A stretch of 64,000 nt of DNA, taken from Vitellaria paradoxa (lineage: Eukaryota; Streptophyta; Magnoliopsida; Ericales; Sapotaceae). Below, piece by piece: positions 22,828-35,304 of the stretch; within the stretch, counting starts at the first letter, position 1, and each line of letters begins with the position of its first letter. Location: the NCBI GenBank assembly GCA_019916065.1, contig CM034240.1:46486238-46550237 (forward strand), in the 5' to 3' direction. The notes beneath the pieces are model-generated. The model was not told where the DNA came from, did no database searches, and saw only the letters and a program-made list of their open reading frames with translations. The position numbers and the translations under genes were made by a program.

Positions 22828-24869
22828 CAGCAGTAAATAGTTGAAGAAGGTGCTCGTCAAATAGCCAGTTGATCTGAAAATGGTAGCGAATCACTTCCAG
22901 TGAAAGATATGTAGATGCAGACATTGCACAATTATCAACCAGTATTTGTTGAATAGTTGTACTTGCTAAATTGTTTTTGCTTGTCCGGGTAGGGTTGTAA
23001 GCGTGCTTAATAGTAAGTTACGAGCTGTCAATTGCTTCGAAACCAACCTTTATCCAAATAGGATGTTGGTGTGGTATTCTTGTTGACTTGAAAACCTTCT
23101 CGAGCTTAAATATGTGTTCAAACTCAACTTATCAAGCTTTGAGTTGAGTCTGAGTTAATTACTTTTTGCAGATTAAAGCTAATGAAGTTGAGTTTGAGTC
23201 ATTTGATTATTTTACACAAATTTAAACTTATCAAACCAAACTTAAACTATGACTTGTATTCAATGAAATCAATCATGAAGGAACTTTTCGTGAGCTAACA
23301 CGTATTCGGCTTGACCTGCTTGGTTGGTGTTACAACTCTTATGCATTGGAGCTTGGAAAATCACTGAAAAATATATTTAAAAATTATTCACTTTTTATTT
23401 CACTGTACGAATTACGAATCAATAACTTTTATCAAATTTTATCATTTTCTGTCACTCTAAACTCATTTATAATTCTTTGTTGGAATGAATGTTTTGGGAT
23501 AAACATTGAGTTTACAATAGTATCAACGGCTGAGAATCACTCGATCCACTGACAAGACAAATTTGAAAAGTGCCATTTTTTTTAAATATAGAATATTAAT
23601 ATAATTTTTTTAAGTAATAATAATAGAGGTTACGAATGAGGACAAGAAGAGTTCCAACTTTTGTGACAGTTGAATAATTTAGGATCCCTTTAATGCGGCG
23701 AAAAATAATAAAAAATAGCTAAAAAATTATGATTTGGAGAATTTTTTGGTGTTTAATGTGCAGCAACCAAACTTTTGTGGCAGTTCAATATCTTAGGGTT
23801 CATTTGGCATAGCGAAAAATAATAAAAAATAGCAAAAAATGTAATTTGGGAAACTTTTTAGCGTTTGGCTTGAAATAATCAAACTATATTTTTTAAAGAT
23901 AAATTGTGAATTTTTTTTTTTACTTTTGCGTCAACTTTTTGGAAAAAAAAAACCGTTAGAACGGTTTTTTTTAATTTCGTCAGAACAGTTTTGCATTAAT
24001 ATTTATTAAAAATGGTTAAAAAGTTTTTAGAATTTGTAAAAAATTATTGAAATTTGTGAAATGTTATTAAAATTTGTAAAAATTTATTGAGATTTATAAA
24101 ATTTATTAGGATACGTAGATATATATATAAATTTACAAAATTTTACGAAGAACGAAAAGTGCAAAATGTATTAAAAAATTTTGGAGTTTTTTTGAGATTT
24201 TCACCTTTTTTTTGGAGCACCAAACAAACCCTTAATGACTATCTCTTTTTTGTTTAACTAATTCGTGGATAATGCGACTATATTGATTGGATTTTTTATT
24301 TAAGCGGGATATATGCAAGAGATAGTATACATTTTTCTAATTTATCTATCGATTACATAGTTTGTTAAGGACAGTATTAAACTGGTGAAGATTTTGAATT
24401 AATAATAATAATAATAATAATAATTTAATGGTAAGGAGAGTTGAAAAATGAGGATATTTTATCTTAGTAACAACTGTGTATCTATCTATTTATCTATTTG
24501 TGGGGGTGTTTAGAACTCTTTTATTCTTACAAAACTTCACAAATTTTTATAAAAATTAAAATTTTTCAGCACAAATTACAAGATTATTACTTTTATAAAT
24601 TTATTCTAATTTATATAACCTCAAAAACACCCTATCTCCTCTCCATACCTAATAATCGTGACAACAGACAGCAATGAAATAGAATATCAAAAGCTACAGG
24701 GACAGATGTTGCTTAGGAGAAGAGAATTGGTTGAAAAAAATAAATAAATATTTTAAGTAACTTTTCTTTTCCAAAAATAGAATTCAGTTGTATTCCCGAA
24801 TGGTGCCTCCCCTCTTCAGTAAGCATATTGCGGGTAATTTTATAGATTTTGAGAGATGTGATTGAGTAT

Positions 24870-24906
<37 letters not shown>

Positions 24907-25954
24907 TGCTAGTGGTATGATTAAATATCATTTTAACATAAAATTTCATTTTCAAGTCTTCTTCTTACATTATTATAACCATGAACATGGAATTTTATCA
25001 AGAAAGAGAAAAAAAAAATCACGGAGTTTACTATTTGAAAGTGACAGATGAACACACACAAAGAAACAATTTCTCTCTCACACACACGGAGAGAAAGTTA
25101 GAGAGAGAGAGAGAGCCAATTGGAAAGTCTCAAACCGTCACAATCCCATCCAGGATTTCTTTCATGATGTATCTATCAACTTTAATCAAAGAAGCCCATC
25201 GGATCGCAGTGGTGAAAGCTACAGAAATGAGATTGGTTTGTTTCGAAAACTTAAAAAAATCTAGCGAAGGCTTTTCACATGTGGCCATGAATTTGGTAAG
25301 AGCCTCCAACCATTAATTTCCTGAGACCCTTTATTACCAATTTGTTTAGTTAACATTTGTGTTAAGTTTTTAAAGTAAGATATGAATATGTGTGTGTGTG
25401 TGCACGCACGCGCGCGTGTGATTGAAAATAAACAATTAATAATTATGTCTAACATTTATTACATTAATTTTTAACCATGTACTCAATGCACTCTCAATGG
25501 AAAGACAATCACAATTGTCACCATTCAGTATACTTAACTCAAAAATTCCAAGTTGCAGTTCATTCAACATGAGAAATAGAGATCCTCAAATCCCAAAAAT
25601 TGTGGAAATAACCATAATACAGGAGGCAGAGATGGATGAAAAAGGAATATATAAAGAAAGCAATCAAACATGGTTAAGACTCTCACAACATCATCTTCAC
25701 ATCTGACCAATGCAAAAGAATTTGTAGAAGATTTTCTTCATTATTGACAGGAAAAGAAAAGGAACAACTAATAATAGTTAATACAGAAAGTTACAACTCC
25801 TACATATTCAACATAACAAAACAACAAACAGAGAGAGAGAGAGAAAAAAAAAATCAAAAGAAAAGGAACATAACCACACAACTGCCATTTAGCAGCTAAG
25901 AAATTAGTTCACTTTTTCCACTATAATATAGACTAGAGAGCAGCAAGAGTTACA
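22828..25954. other. Intergenic region between kinase copy 2 and the TPR gene
   Basis: No gene found. It holds a MITE-A-like segment (23346-23500), two related MITE-like pieces starting near 23690 and 23775 (GCGAAAAATAATAAAAAATAGC in both) and ending by CCAAACAAACCC near 24230, an (AAT)n tract at 24396-24423, a TA tract at about 24880-24905, GA tracts near 25095, and a TG/CG alternating tract at 25389-25420 that could adopt Z-DNA. Confidence 0.55.
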
Positions 25955-28394
25955 CTAAGAAGCAGCAGTTAAAGGCGGGACATGAGAAACTCCTTCAAAA
26001 AACTTAGGTGTCGTGGTACTGCTATTGTCAAATCCAAAATTCCCTTCTTCTTCTTCTTCGTCCTCCTCTTCCTCTTCTTCTTCTGCGGCATCCCAAAGGA
26101 ATCGAGCATAGGAAGCTAGAACATAACTGCATTAAAAAGTACACTCTAGAATTAATTTCAACACAAGCTAAGCATGTAAAGAACCCAACTAAAGAGATTC
26201 TGTTCACAAATAATCTTTTTAAATTTGAATAACTAATCTAATGGGGTATATAGTTTCAACTATTTTGATGCATTCAAGGCTAACAAGTATTAAAACATAA
26301 GTCACTTGAAAGAGCTGTAACCAATAAAAATATACTCAAATTGAAATTTTAATGTTTAGTTATTTTTAGTTGAACTCAATTCACATTGTACAAAAATAAA
26401 GACATAAACTTAATTAGAGTCCATAACCTCATACAAACTCAACCCTATAGGCTTCGTTTGATTTGCTGTAATCTTCTGAAAACTTCTAAAAATTATTCAC
26501 TTTTTATCTCATTGCACGAGTTACGAATCCACATTTTATCTCACTTTTTATCACTCCAAACACACCTTATAATATCGTTATGGCCTTTGCCATGACGAGG
26601 GAGGAGACTCTTCTATTAAAAATGTAACCTGAGAGAATCGAATCAACCAGGATAACAATTAGCCAGCAGCGGTGAAGTTTATTTTGTATCATAAATAACT
26701 TGTTTTGAAAGCTACAACCAAATTGAATCTACATAAGGAAGAAAAGGGCATCTTTATTTTTATTATTCAAGCAATAACACGATAATATGAATTCCGAATC
26801 TAATAAAACCCGAGCTGAGCATTTGTATTCTTATTCCTTACCAATCGTTGGGGTCAGTTTTAACAGCTTGGTCAAAGTATGTTTCTGCACGATGGGCATC
26901 CCTTTGGTTCCGCCATATCAGATCAGCATAGAGTGACAGAACATTTCCATCACTTGGGTTCGCCAAAATAGCTCTCCCACAATATTCTTCTGCTTTTCCA
27001 AGATCTCCTCGAACCTGTTTGCAAATTTTTACATAATCAATCTTTGAGGGTGTGTTTGGATCAAGGATTCGTTAAGAGAGAAAGAAAAAGAAAGGAATTT
27101 AAAATTACTTCTCACGTATGCTTTTTATTGGAAAACGATAATAAAAACTGCATGAGATTTGAGAAATTATAAAGAATTAAAGTTTAAAAATTAATTTTAT
27201 TGATGAATTCTTTCTATTTTCATACTTTTTTAATCCGCTCATTTTTTTTTTTTTGGCATAAAAAATGAAATTTTATTAATCAAAAAGTCTAATCCACTCA
27301 AATAATAATATGCATTTAGAATCTGATGTTTAATTTCCTTTTTTCCCTCCTCTTTCTTTCTTTTTTTCCCTTCCTTTTCTTTTCCTTTACCAAATACTTA
27401 ATCCAAACACACCTAAAAGAAATAGGAAATGAATTCAGAAATTTCTGGCCAACCCCATTTAACTTAACAAATCTCAAAATACTGCCTGCCGTGGATTCAT
27501 CAAGGTCCAAGAGTTCATGATATAGAAATAACTAGCTATAACTATAATTTCCAGAAAAATGAGAGTAATTAACCAAAAACAAGGAAACAGGGTAGAAATT
27601 TCAGATAATTTGGAAGCTTTAAAGCCTTGAACATACTGATTATTTGTCTCAATTTCATGGAGGTCCCAAAAATATCCAGTTGTTATATAATTCAAATATT
27701 GTAGATATTGTTTGCATAAATTTCTCAAGTCTAATCCCCAGAAATTAACATCTAAATTCTTTCCTTTGCCAACAAGATTTTCAAGGCAACCAAACAGAAG
27801 CTGATGATTATAATTATGTTATACCTCTTTCAAGAATTTGGCATAGTTTCCGACTAACAGAGCATTGCCAGGGTTTGCTTCAATCATTCTTTGATAATAA
27901 GCGTCCGTACTATCATGTCCGTGCCAATTATTAGAATCAGAAGACCCCGAACCAGACCCATCTCCACCGCCCGATCCTCTCCCCCCTCCTCCACCTCCAC
28001 CACCGCCGCCGTTAATCCCACCACCCACGAGCGTCTGCAATCCTCTCTCCTTCCCGACCACGGCGTCTCCCAACCCAGAGCTCGAAAACAGCTTCTCCAG
28101 AGACCTTGTATTGGGAACCACCTCTAGTTCACGCCCTTCTACGGTACTTACTGACGATAACGTCTTTCTGCGGGTCGGAGCGGGAGGCCTGGCCGTTGTT
28201 ATCTTCTTCAAGGCCGGCGGGAATCGAAGATCAGTCTCCGGCGAAAGTCGGGAGGCGTTCCTGAATGGGTCGTCCCCGCCGGCCGAGGACTTGGTTCTGG
28301 TGAGTCGAAGAGAGAGATCGGAGTCCGGCGACGATTCTCTCGAGTTGGGTATCCATGAGTTCAAGATTGGAGAGGAAGAGCTCCTCAGAAGCAT
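25955..28394 (-). CDS. Tetratricopeptide-repeat (TPR) protein
   Basis: Plant-specific TPR protein of about 304 aa in three exons: 28394-27825 (190 codons), 27014-26842 and 26126-25955. The joins are phase 0 ([16 protein letters not shown]) and phase 2 ([17 protein letters not shown]), all with GT-AG signals. The N-terminus is Ser/Arg-rich and of low complexity, with a Gly run around residues 125-150. It is followed by TPR-like helices ([58 protein letters not shown]) and an acidic [13 protein letters not shown] stretch near the end. It matches the Arabidopsis family annotated only as TPR-like superfamily; the molecular role is not established. Its last exon is copied at 18705-18876. Upstream of the ATG is a TA-rich then GGGTTT-rich leader. 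Confidence 0.92.
26449..26572. mobile_element. MITE-A copy in intron 2 of the TPR gene
   Basis: It starts GGCTTCGTTTGATTTGCTG and ends TCACTCCAAACACACC, with the family core CACTTTTTATCTCATTGCACG then a GTTACGAA step. It lies between exons 3 and 2 of the TPR gene, beyond the right end of the duplication. Confidence 0.65.
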
Positions 28395-30300
28395 TTCTTC
28401 TGCGTTATATATATGTATATGTTTATATGTATGTATATGTAATATACAATACGGAGAGACGAGGGGAAACCCGAGGGAACCTCATCTGTTAAGAGCAGAG
28501 GAAAGGGTTTGGGTTTGGATTTGGATTTGGGTTTGCGCAGGGCTTATTTATTCAGAGGCGAAAAAGAAGCTTAGCGGGAGGAATGAATATCGGCCGTTGG
28601 AGCGGCAGGCGACAAATATGCAGTGGATGACACGCGTCCATCAGGGTAGACCGGCTAACGAGCTACGGTTATTCTGTTCATTTCCGGGAAATTGAGAGAA
28701 GGTGGCTTGATACTTTGCCCATGCAGGAAGGTGACAAAGAAGATTTTTATTTGGCTAACTAAAAGCCAAACAGGATTGCCTCTCTCACTTTTCCCAGAAA
28801 TCGTCCAATAATAATTTAGCATTTTTTAAAGTTACATATATTAATAGGCGTCTAAGATTCATTAAAAATAATAACAATAATAATAATATGTCATGTAATA
28901 ATATATTACATTTTTAATAAAATTATACAAAAAAAAATATAAAATATTATTATTACCTGACGTTTTTTTCGTTGACCCTCCCTTCATGAATGCCGGAGGC
29001 CCCCATTAACAAGACTTCTTTTACAATTAAAGCTTTTGGATTAACAAAATTATTCATAAAATTATATTTGACTGGGTGTACTAAGCATGTGAATTTTATT
29101 CTTTTATTTATTTACATATTTAAATCTATCGGAGGACATGACTCTAAACAGATCTAACTGACGTCGACAAATCCATATAACCGATCCCATCTAATAAGAA
29201 AAAACTTGATTTGATTTGGTTATATGTTTAAAAAAGGTAAAATGCTATTTTGAGAGGAGAAAAAAATAAGTTATTTTTATTACCATTAGGAAGAAGAAAA
29301 AAAAAAAAAAAAAGAAATCATGAGAACGACCTCTTACTTTTTACCATTAGAAGAATGAGTTGCAGTACCTAAAAAATTACTTTTATTTTTACTGCTCATT
29401 AAAATGTTTGTATTTCTACATACAATAATATTGCTCATTAAAATGCTTGTTTATCATTTGATCACAACATAGATACGTTCTTGAACCAATCAAAGTCGAG
29501 TTTGAATGGTGCAAGTATAATAAATCAGCGAATTAGTTGAATGCAAAACTAAATAATTTAAAGCCTAAAAATTTAGTTTAGAATTATATTTAAATTTTAA
29601 CTTATTAAACTTTTAAACTCATCTCAAACAATTTTTAATTGAACCAAAATTTAAGTAGTTTAATTACTTATAAAATCAATGGAGCTCAAAAACTAAAATG
29701 AGTTACAAATAGTGATTAGGTTTGACTTTGCTTAACACAAATCGAGCTTGGGTTTGTTAATTTGATTAATTTTACTACCTTATTTAACATACAATTACTT
29801 AGAATATTCAGCTTTTGCCTGGAATGACTCAATCATGCCACATGACATATATACATGCATATTTATTATATATAAACGAGCCTAGACTTTTGCAGTCTAA
29901 TGAAGGCAACAACACACTGTCACAGCTGAGAGGAAAGTAATCCAACCAGATCGATTGACATATATGTGTATATATATATATATATATAAATAAGCCAAGC
30001 TCAGAAAAAACAAACACAAGGGCATCATGAATAAGAACATTTCGCCACAGGCTTGCTGATCATAGATAGCATTAGGTACCTCTCCTCATTCCTTGCCATT
30101 CTATACGAGCAAAAGATAAGAATCATAAAGCCAAAATATTTCTTCCCAGGGAATTAGACAAACAACACTCCCCCACGGGGCCACACCCATTCCTTTCCCC
30201 TCCCCCTCTTTCTTTCACCTTCTCAACGTAAAGTAATAAATTGGGAACAGAAACTTACAGAAGAAGACGACTACAAATGGGAACAGGACCTCACTATGAC
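28395..30300. other. TPR promoter and intergenic region
   Basis: 28395-28690 is the presumed promoter and leader of the TPR gene. The remainder is AT-rich with no gene; TA tracts lie near 29968-29990. The stretch at 30050-30250 looks like transcribed, non-repetitive sequence and could be a 3' UTR of a minus-strand transcript. Confidence 0.45.
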
Positions 30301-30518
30301 TAAGGTGGTGTTTGAATAGTTTAAAAAAAAAATTAGTATAAAAGTGAAATGTAGTGAAATTTGATTGGAAAAAGTCGAAAAAATTTGTAACTGTTTGTAA
30401 CTTTTGGTGGAATTTGGTATCCGAAACACCACCTAAGTTCGCCATAATGAAATCTAACGCGTCCCTCTGAAAGGCTTCTCCAGAACACGCAAAGGCCAAA
30501 TTGTCAGAACAGGGACCA
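30215..30518 (-). other. Candidate terminal exon, C-terminus supplied by a MITE
   Basis: Following GTGTAG, the minus strand reads T-GGT CCC TGT..., giving GPCSDNLAFACSGEAF...DFIMANL. The frame stays open through the MITE at 30304-30433 to a stop at 30215. Its phase fits the candidate exon at 30844-30918. No family recognised. It could equally be untranslated or chance. Confidence 0.25.
30304..30433. mobile_element. Tourist-type (PIF/Harbinger) MITE, 130 bp
   Basis: Perfect 10-bp terminal inverted repeats (GGTGGTGTTT at the left, AAACACCACC at the right) flanked by TAA on both sides (30301-30303 and 30434-30436). The three-base TAA target duplication is the hallmark of Tourist elements. It has no coding capacity of its own. 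Confidence 0.9.
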
Positions 30519-30843
30519 CTACACGACCATATTCAAGTTGACAGAAGCTATTCCATTTATCTCAATTACCTATTCCATTGAACTAAGGTCATTTTCACAA
30601 TTACGGCCACTGGCACAGCCTCTGTGTCCAGAAAGTATTCGCATTATTATGAAATGAACTCTTCTCTTCTCTTGATGCTAGGGCCGAATGAGGTTGATGG
30701 CAGACAAAACAAAAGAAAGCATGGGATTTTCACTTTGTTAAGCAAACATCAATTGACTCTCCATGCTCAAAAATATCATCAATGCATAATAATTCATACT
30801 AAGAACCAATCAAACTTTGACATCTAGGAGAGAGTATACATAC

Positions 30844-30918
30844 CTAAGTTGGTCGCCACTGCGACTATAAACCATAGCTAATGTTGCCCTCACTTTGTCA
30901 TCTAGCATTCCTCCTTGT
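30844..30918 (-). other. Candidate internal exon of an unrecognised minus-strand gene
   Basis: 75 nt between GTGCAG and GTATGT on the minus strand, open in one frame only: QGGMLDDKVRATLAMVYSRS then GDQL. The composition looks protein-like and the splice sites are good, but I cannot place the exons on either side or recognise a family. Confidence 0.3.
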
Positions 30919-30919
30919 C

Positions 30920-31876
30920 TGCACATCAAGTGTCTTAATCTCAACTTTGTCATAATTCAACATAACCCAAACATATCATTGACGCTACGGCTCTCCACCT
31001 AGTGACATGTCTAGACTCTAGACGCCAACAAGTACAGATGGTTTGAAAAACAGCAATTGTGACTAAGGCTCCATTTGTTTTAATGTAAAATGTTCTTGGG
31101 CGAGAACACACTCACTTATGTTTTCTGAAAAATATTTTCTTGAAACATCAATAAATGTGTTTTCCTCAAAAGCATTTTACCTTGATATAAACAGAGCCTA
31201 AATACTTCTTTTTTCTTCTTCTTTTTTTTTTTTTTCTCCCCTAGAGAGAGTCAATCTTACCACGCCTAAAATAAATTATCTAAAATTCCCCCAATAAACA
31301 TAACACCTCAACTACTCAAACATGTCTAGAGAAAAGGCCGATTAAGAAAGATCCTATGTATTGTTAATTTGTTACCAAAGCAGCAAACAACTCAATCAGG
31401 GAATCTGGAGAGAGTCAATCTTACCTCCATGCCTAAAATAAATATTTAAAATTCCCCCAATAAACATAACACCTCAACTACGCAAACATGTGTAGAGAAA
31501 ATATCTAGGCCAATCAAGAAAGATCCTATGTAGTGTTAATTTGTTACCAAAGCGCCAAACAATTCAATCAGGGAATGTGAAAAAAAAATTGGAAACAGTT
31601 GAGGGGACACCCCAACTGCTACAACCAGACCAGCAGGTAAGGAATTACCATGGCTACCTTCCCATTAAAAGAGGTTAAGCAATTGAGTGTAAACATCCAA
31701 TAGTGGTACGTGAAACTAGAATTATCCGGGACACGGTCCATTATAATACACGACAAAGGTATGGGTACTTGGCTTGGTATTTTCTTCAGTACATAGTACG
31801 GAGGGAATAGGCTTAGTTGCTATTTTATTCGGTCGCAGTTCGTTTATGGATGGGTCGGTCATATACATTCATATAC

Positions 31877-31912
<36 letters not shown>

Positions 31913-32670
31913 TGAGACAGTTTTAATAGTAATTAGAAGAAACAAATAAAATAATACGTAATTCTCATATTTCATAACATAATCTCAACAAATAGTTCAA
32001 ATTCTAAAATTCCAAATATGTAAATAAATGAGATAAAACAAAAACAATTTTTCAATAAGTAAATATATTACTACTTCATTCTCTTTTTTCTTTTCCTTTC
32101 ATTTTTCTATATACTATAGATTATAGACTAAATTTTTTGCTGGAGTTGCTGTTTTTTACAATCTGGATTGCAGTTCCATAGAGGATAAGGGACCCCGGTT
32201 ACTCTGCGCACAACTTATGCCGTTGTAAAACCTGACCTTCAAGTTGGGATAGAACAAATTACCCCATAAAAAAACTTAAGAATTGTCATTAATTCAGTAG
32301 AATACAAAGTTCACTACCTCAATAGATTGTCCATAAGAACAACATCATCACATCCTGACTAATAGCTTCAAAAATGACTTAATATGTGCTCCAGCATCAG
32401 CATCTGTCAACATACAACCCAAGACTCACTTTCCCCCTCTCCCATCATGCACAAGAGTCTACCTTACACACAACTATGATGCTAACACATTGAGTATTTA
32501 ACGCGCAAACATGTTCAAAAAAATAGATGCATTAATAGCTTCGCTAAGAAAGAATTAATAACGCAAGTGAATATGTAACATTTATCTGAAGATTCTGAAC
32601 TATATCAATTTTCTTCATATATATCCTAATACTGGCCCCTCTAATTCTATTACTATATACAACTAAGTGC
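30920..32670. other. Region between the exon candidates and the small TM gene
   Basis: No firm gene. A roughly 120-bp block is imperfectly duplicated (about 31240-31360 and 31410-31530: GAGAGAGTCAATCTTACC... to TTAATTTGTTACCAAAGC), and a long TA tract lies at 31879-31909. Confidence 0.5.
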
Positions 32671-32678
32671 TTACTAAA

Positions 32679-34704
32679 TCATCTTCTAAATCGAGATCCC
32701 TTGTTGGGTCCACCATTATTCCTTCCATCCCATGCTGAAGCCCAGAAGAATAGAGACATCCAGAAAAGAACAGCGAAGAAGATCTGCACAGTGTCTTGCA
32801 CCCTTGCTGCAGAACCTGTTGCAAGAACAACGGAGTCTAGTGAAACTTCAATTCAAAAACTCAAATAAAATGGAGTCTAGCGAAACTTCAATGCAAAGTC
32901 TAATGAGTATACATAAGCAATTGTTAATGAGTTCTAATGATTCTAATTCAAATATTTGGTGATGGAAAATGAGATAACTGTGAGTCTTAAATTTCTTGCT
33001 GCAACATAGAATTATAAGGAATCACATGAAATGAAAGATCACACCAAGGAGTTCTCTTGATAGGCTTTCACTTGCAGAACAAGAAATATGTGTGGAATTC
33101 GACCAAATTGTCATTTCATCTAATGGGAGTCCATGTCGCATTGCAGAAAATGTTCCATCACATTATAGAATCTTGTTAAGGCAATTCACTAATACTTTAA
33201 TAATATTCACCCATGCACATAAACATAATTTTTGAATTTGGTTGTTTGTAGCGTAGTAAAAATGATTCATGAAAGAAAGATGGTCAAATTCCGATGTTTC
33301 TATATGGCGTTTTCATGATAATCACTATGAGTTGAGTTGAATACATATTTTAATAATATTCAAAAAATGGATTGGACAGTTTTATTTAAGTGACATCCCA
33401 ACAACCCCTCAAAAATTAAGTTAATTCTCAATGGAATGTTTGAAATCCGACAGAACTACAGCATCCTCTGTCATGTTAGAGAATTCAAAATTTTTGTATC
33501 TCGCTATCATCTGCAGTAATGACCCCATAACGAAGGATAGCTTTGTGTTTTTAATGGCATGGAGCACAATGGAATTAATGCATAGGACTTCATAACCCTG
33601 ATGGAGATCAATCCATCAGACTCAATCAATCAATCAATTGTTCATCACTATTTGGAATATCCAAAAACTGACAATAGTTTATGTTAGCAAAGCTGAAGCA
33701 AATTTGCTGAAAAAAAGATATTTTGCCTTTTTTTTGGTTGATGTATGAACTATGAATAGAGTAATTATTTGGAGAGACTACTTTTCATAGGAGTTCGATT
33801 AAGAAGAAGAAATACATTCTCTCAACTCCACAGCTCTCTCAGTGACAAATCTTCAAAAACATATTTGCTTTTCATCCAAGGTCAATCAAGCTTAAAATTA
33901 CTTCCAAACCAAAAAAGGTTTGTTATTTCAACAGGCAAGCATAAATATTGAGGAATTAACTAAAAGTCATAAGAACCAAATTTAACAACCTAAATGCTTG
34001 TATATAATAAACGAGTTTTGAAAAAGTGAGACCTTCAAAACACAGAGATTGGGCTTATGATAGAAAATTCAAATGCGAAATTAAGTGCTCATCTTGTGTT
34101 TGTACGTATTCCAACATTAAGATAAAACTTCCAACTTTGCAGCTGATTTCCACAATTACGACTAAACAAGTCCTATTCAAGCCCTTACCACATCAATTAT
34201 GGATAATAATAGCCCTGTGTTATTTAATCAGAAGGCGCTTCAGAAAAATCCCACGAAACCAAAAGCCTAAAGTTAAATAAAAGCATATAAATAAATTTAA
34301 GAAAAAAAAAAAAGTGCCCAACTTTAATTCCCAACCTAATTACCAAAAAAAACTTTAATTCCCAACCCTCAGAATCAGCTAAAGTAAAATATAAACCCTA
34401 ACATCATTTTTCAACGAGAATAAAATACATAATGAATGACAAAAGTGTTAGAGACTTTACCTGCAGGTGGGGTTGGGCCGTCGCGGTTCGGGGGCTCGGA
34501 TTCCGGCGGCGGCGGGCGTCCCGGACTAACTGCCCGGCACCGGCCGGGCCACGCAGTGGGATTGTGGAAGTACAGCGAAGATGAGCGGTGGAGATGAAAC
34601 GTACAAGAGAAATTTTGACTGGTTAGGAGGAGACGAGCAGTTGCTCGTGGGTTTGGCAATGTCTGGTTTTGGTGAATGGTTGAGGGAGAGAGACAAAGGG
34701 CCAT
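32679..34704 (-). CDS. Small, probably plastid-targeted, single-TM protein
   Basis: Two exons: 34704-34461 (MALCLSPSTIHQ..., 81 codons plus one base) and 32815-32679. The join is phase 1 with GT (next to 34461) and CAACAG signals and restores Gly: PTPPAG-SAARVQ. The product is about 126 aa; an in-frame Met at 34743 would add 13 residues. The first about 55-60 residues are rich in Ser/Thr/Arg/Pro and poor in acidic residues, like a chloroplast transit peptide. After a Pro-rich linker comes one hydrophobic helix (VQIFFAVLFWMSLFFWASAW) and a short basic tail ending SRFRR. The compact shape suggests a thylakoid or envelope membrane subunit. I do not recognise a named family. The intron is about 1.6 kb with no other exon seen. 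Confidence 0.75.
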
Positions 34705-34743
34705 TGTGGAAAACCAAACTCTGTTGAAATTTCTGGTTAGCAT

Positions 34744-35272
34744 TTATTAGGCTAGGAAACTGGGCCGGGCTTCAACCCAGCTTTCAACGGTAACTGTTTC
34801 CGATGTAAATTCTTTCGAAATATTATTGGTTGACGCCCCCAAAAAAAAACTATTTACCGGTCAGTCCCCCCCCTTTTTTTTTTTCCTGAATGGTTAATAA
34901 AAGTTTTATAAAAATAAAAAAATAAAAGAGGCCAAAATTGACAGCTGTCGCTCCAATCTCCGCCCAAAACCATACCAGGACAACACTGTGGTAGCCCAAT
35001 GCAACAGCGGTAAACAACTGATCTACAATCGTATGATATATATGATATTGTAACAACACATCTTTTCGAATTGCATTACCATCTTCTCCACAGATTTGGG
35101 GGCTTGATGTTAACTTGTGAAATCAAATATCTTAGTTGTTGAATTTAATTTAGCAGTTCAAAAACAAAATTCGTTCCTCTTTTATAAAAAAAAAAAAAAA
35201 TTAATTAATTAACGTCTTCAAATTGTTAAATTAAATTTAGCGTTCAAGATCGATAGCCTACTTATATAATTC

Positions 35273-35304
<32 letters not shown>

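Larger units (their letters stand above)
19105..26353. repeat. Tandem segmental duplication, unit 2
   Basis: Collinear with unit 1 (13231-19102). It additionally contains MITE-like sequence at about 23690-24240 and about 1.6 kb at 24330-25930 that unit 1 lacks. Its right end lies inside the intact TPR gene, so this is probably the ancestral arrangement and unit 1 the added copy. Confidence 0.88.

Noticed and set aside
24981..25316. 111-codon plus-strand ORF
   Set aside because: It crosses CA and GA microsatellites, has no family resemblance and lies in sequence specific to duplication unit 2.
28505..28540. Interstitial telomere repeat (GGGTTTGGGTTTGGA...)
   Set aside because: The units are GGGTTTG/GGATTTG, not the plant TTTAGGG, and only a few are present.
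32150..32260. Possible minus-strand exon (VVRRVTGVPYPLWNCNPD)
   Set aside because: Open in one frame, but with no convincing splice sites in phase with the neighbouring small TM gene and no family match.
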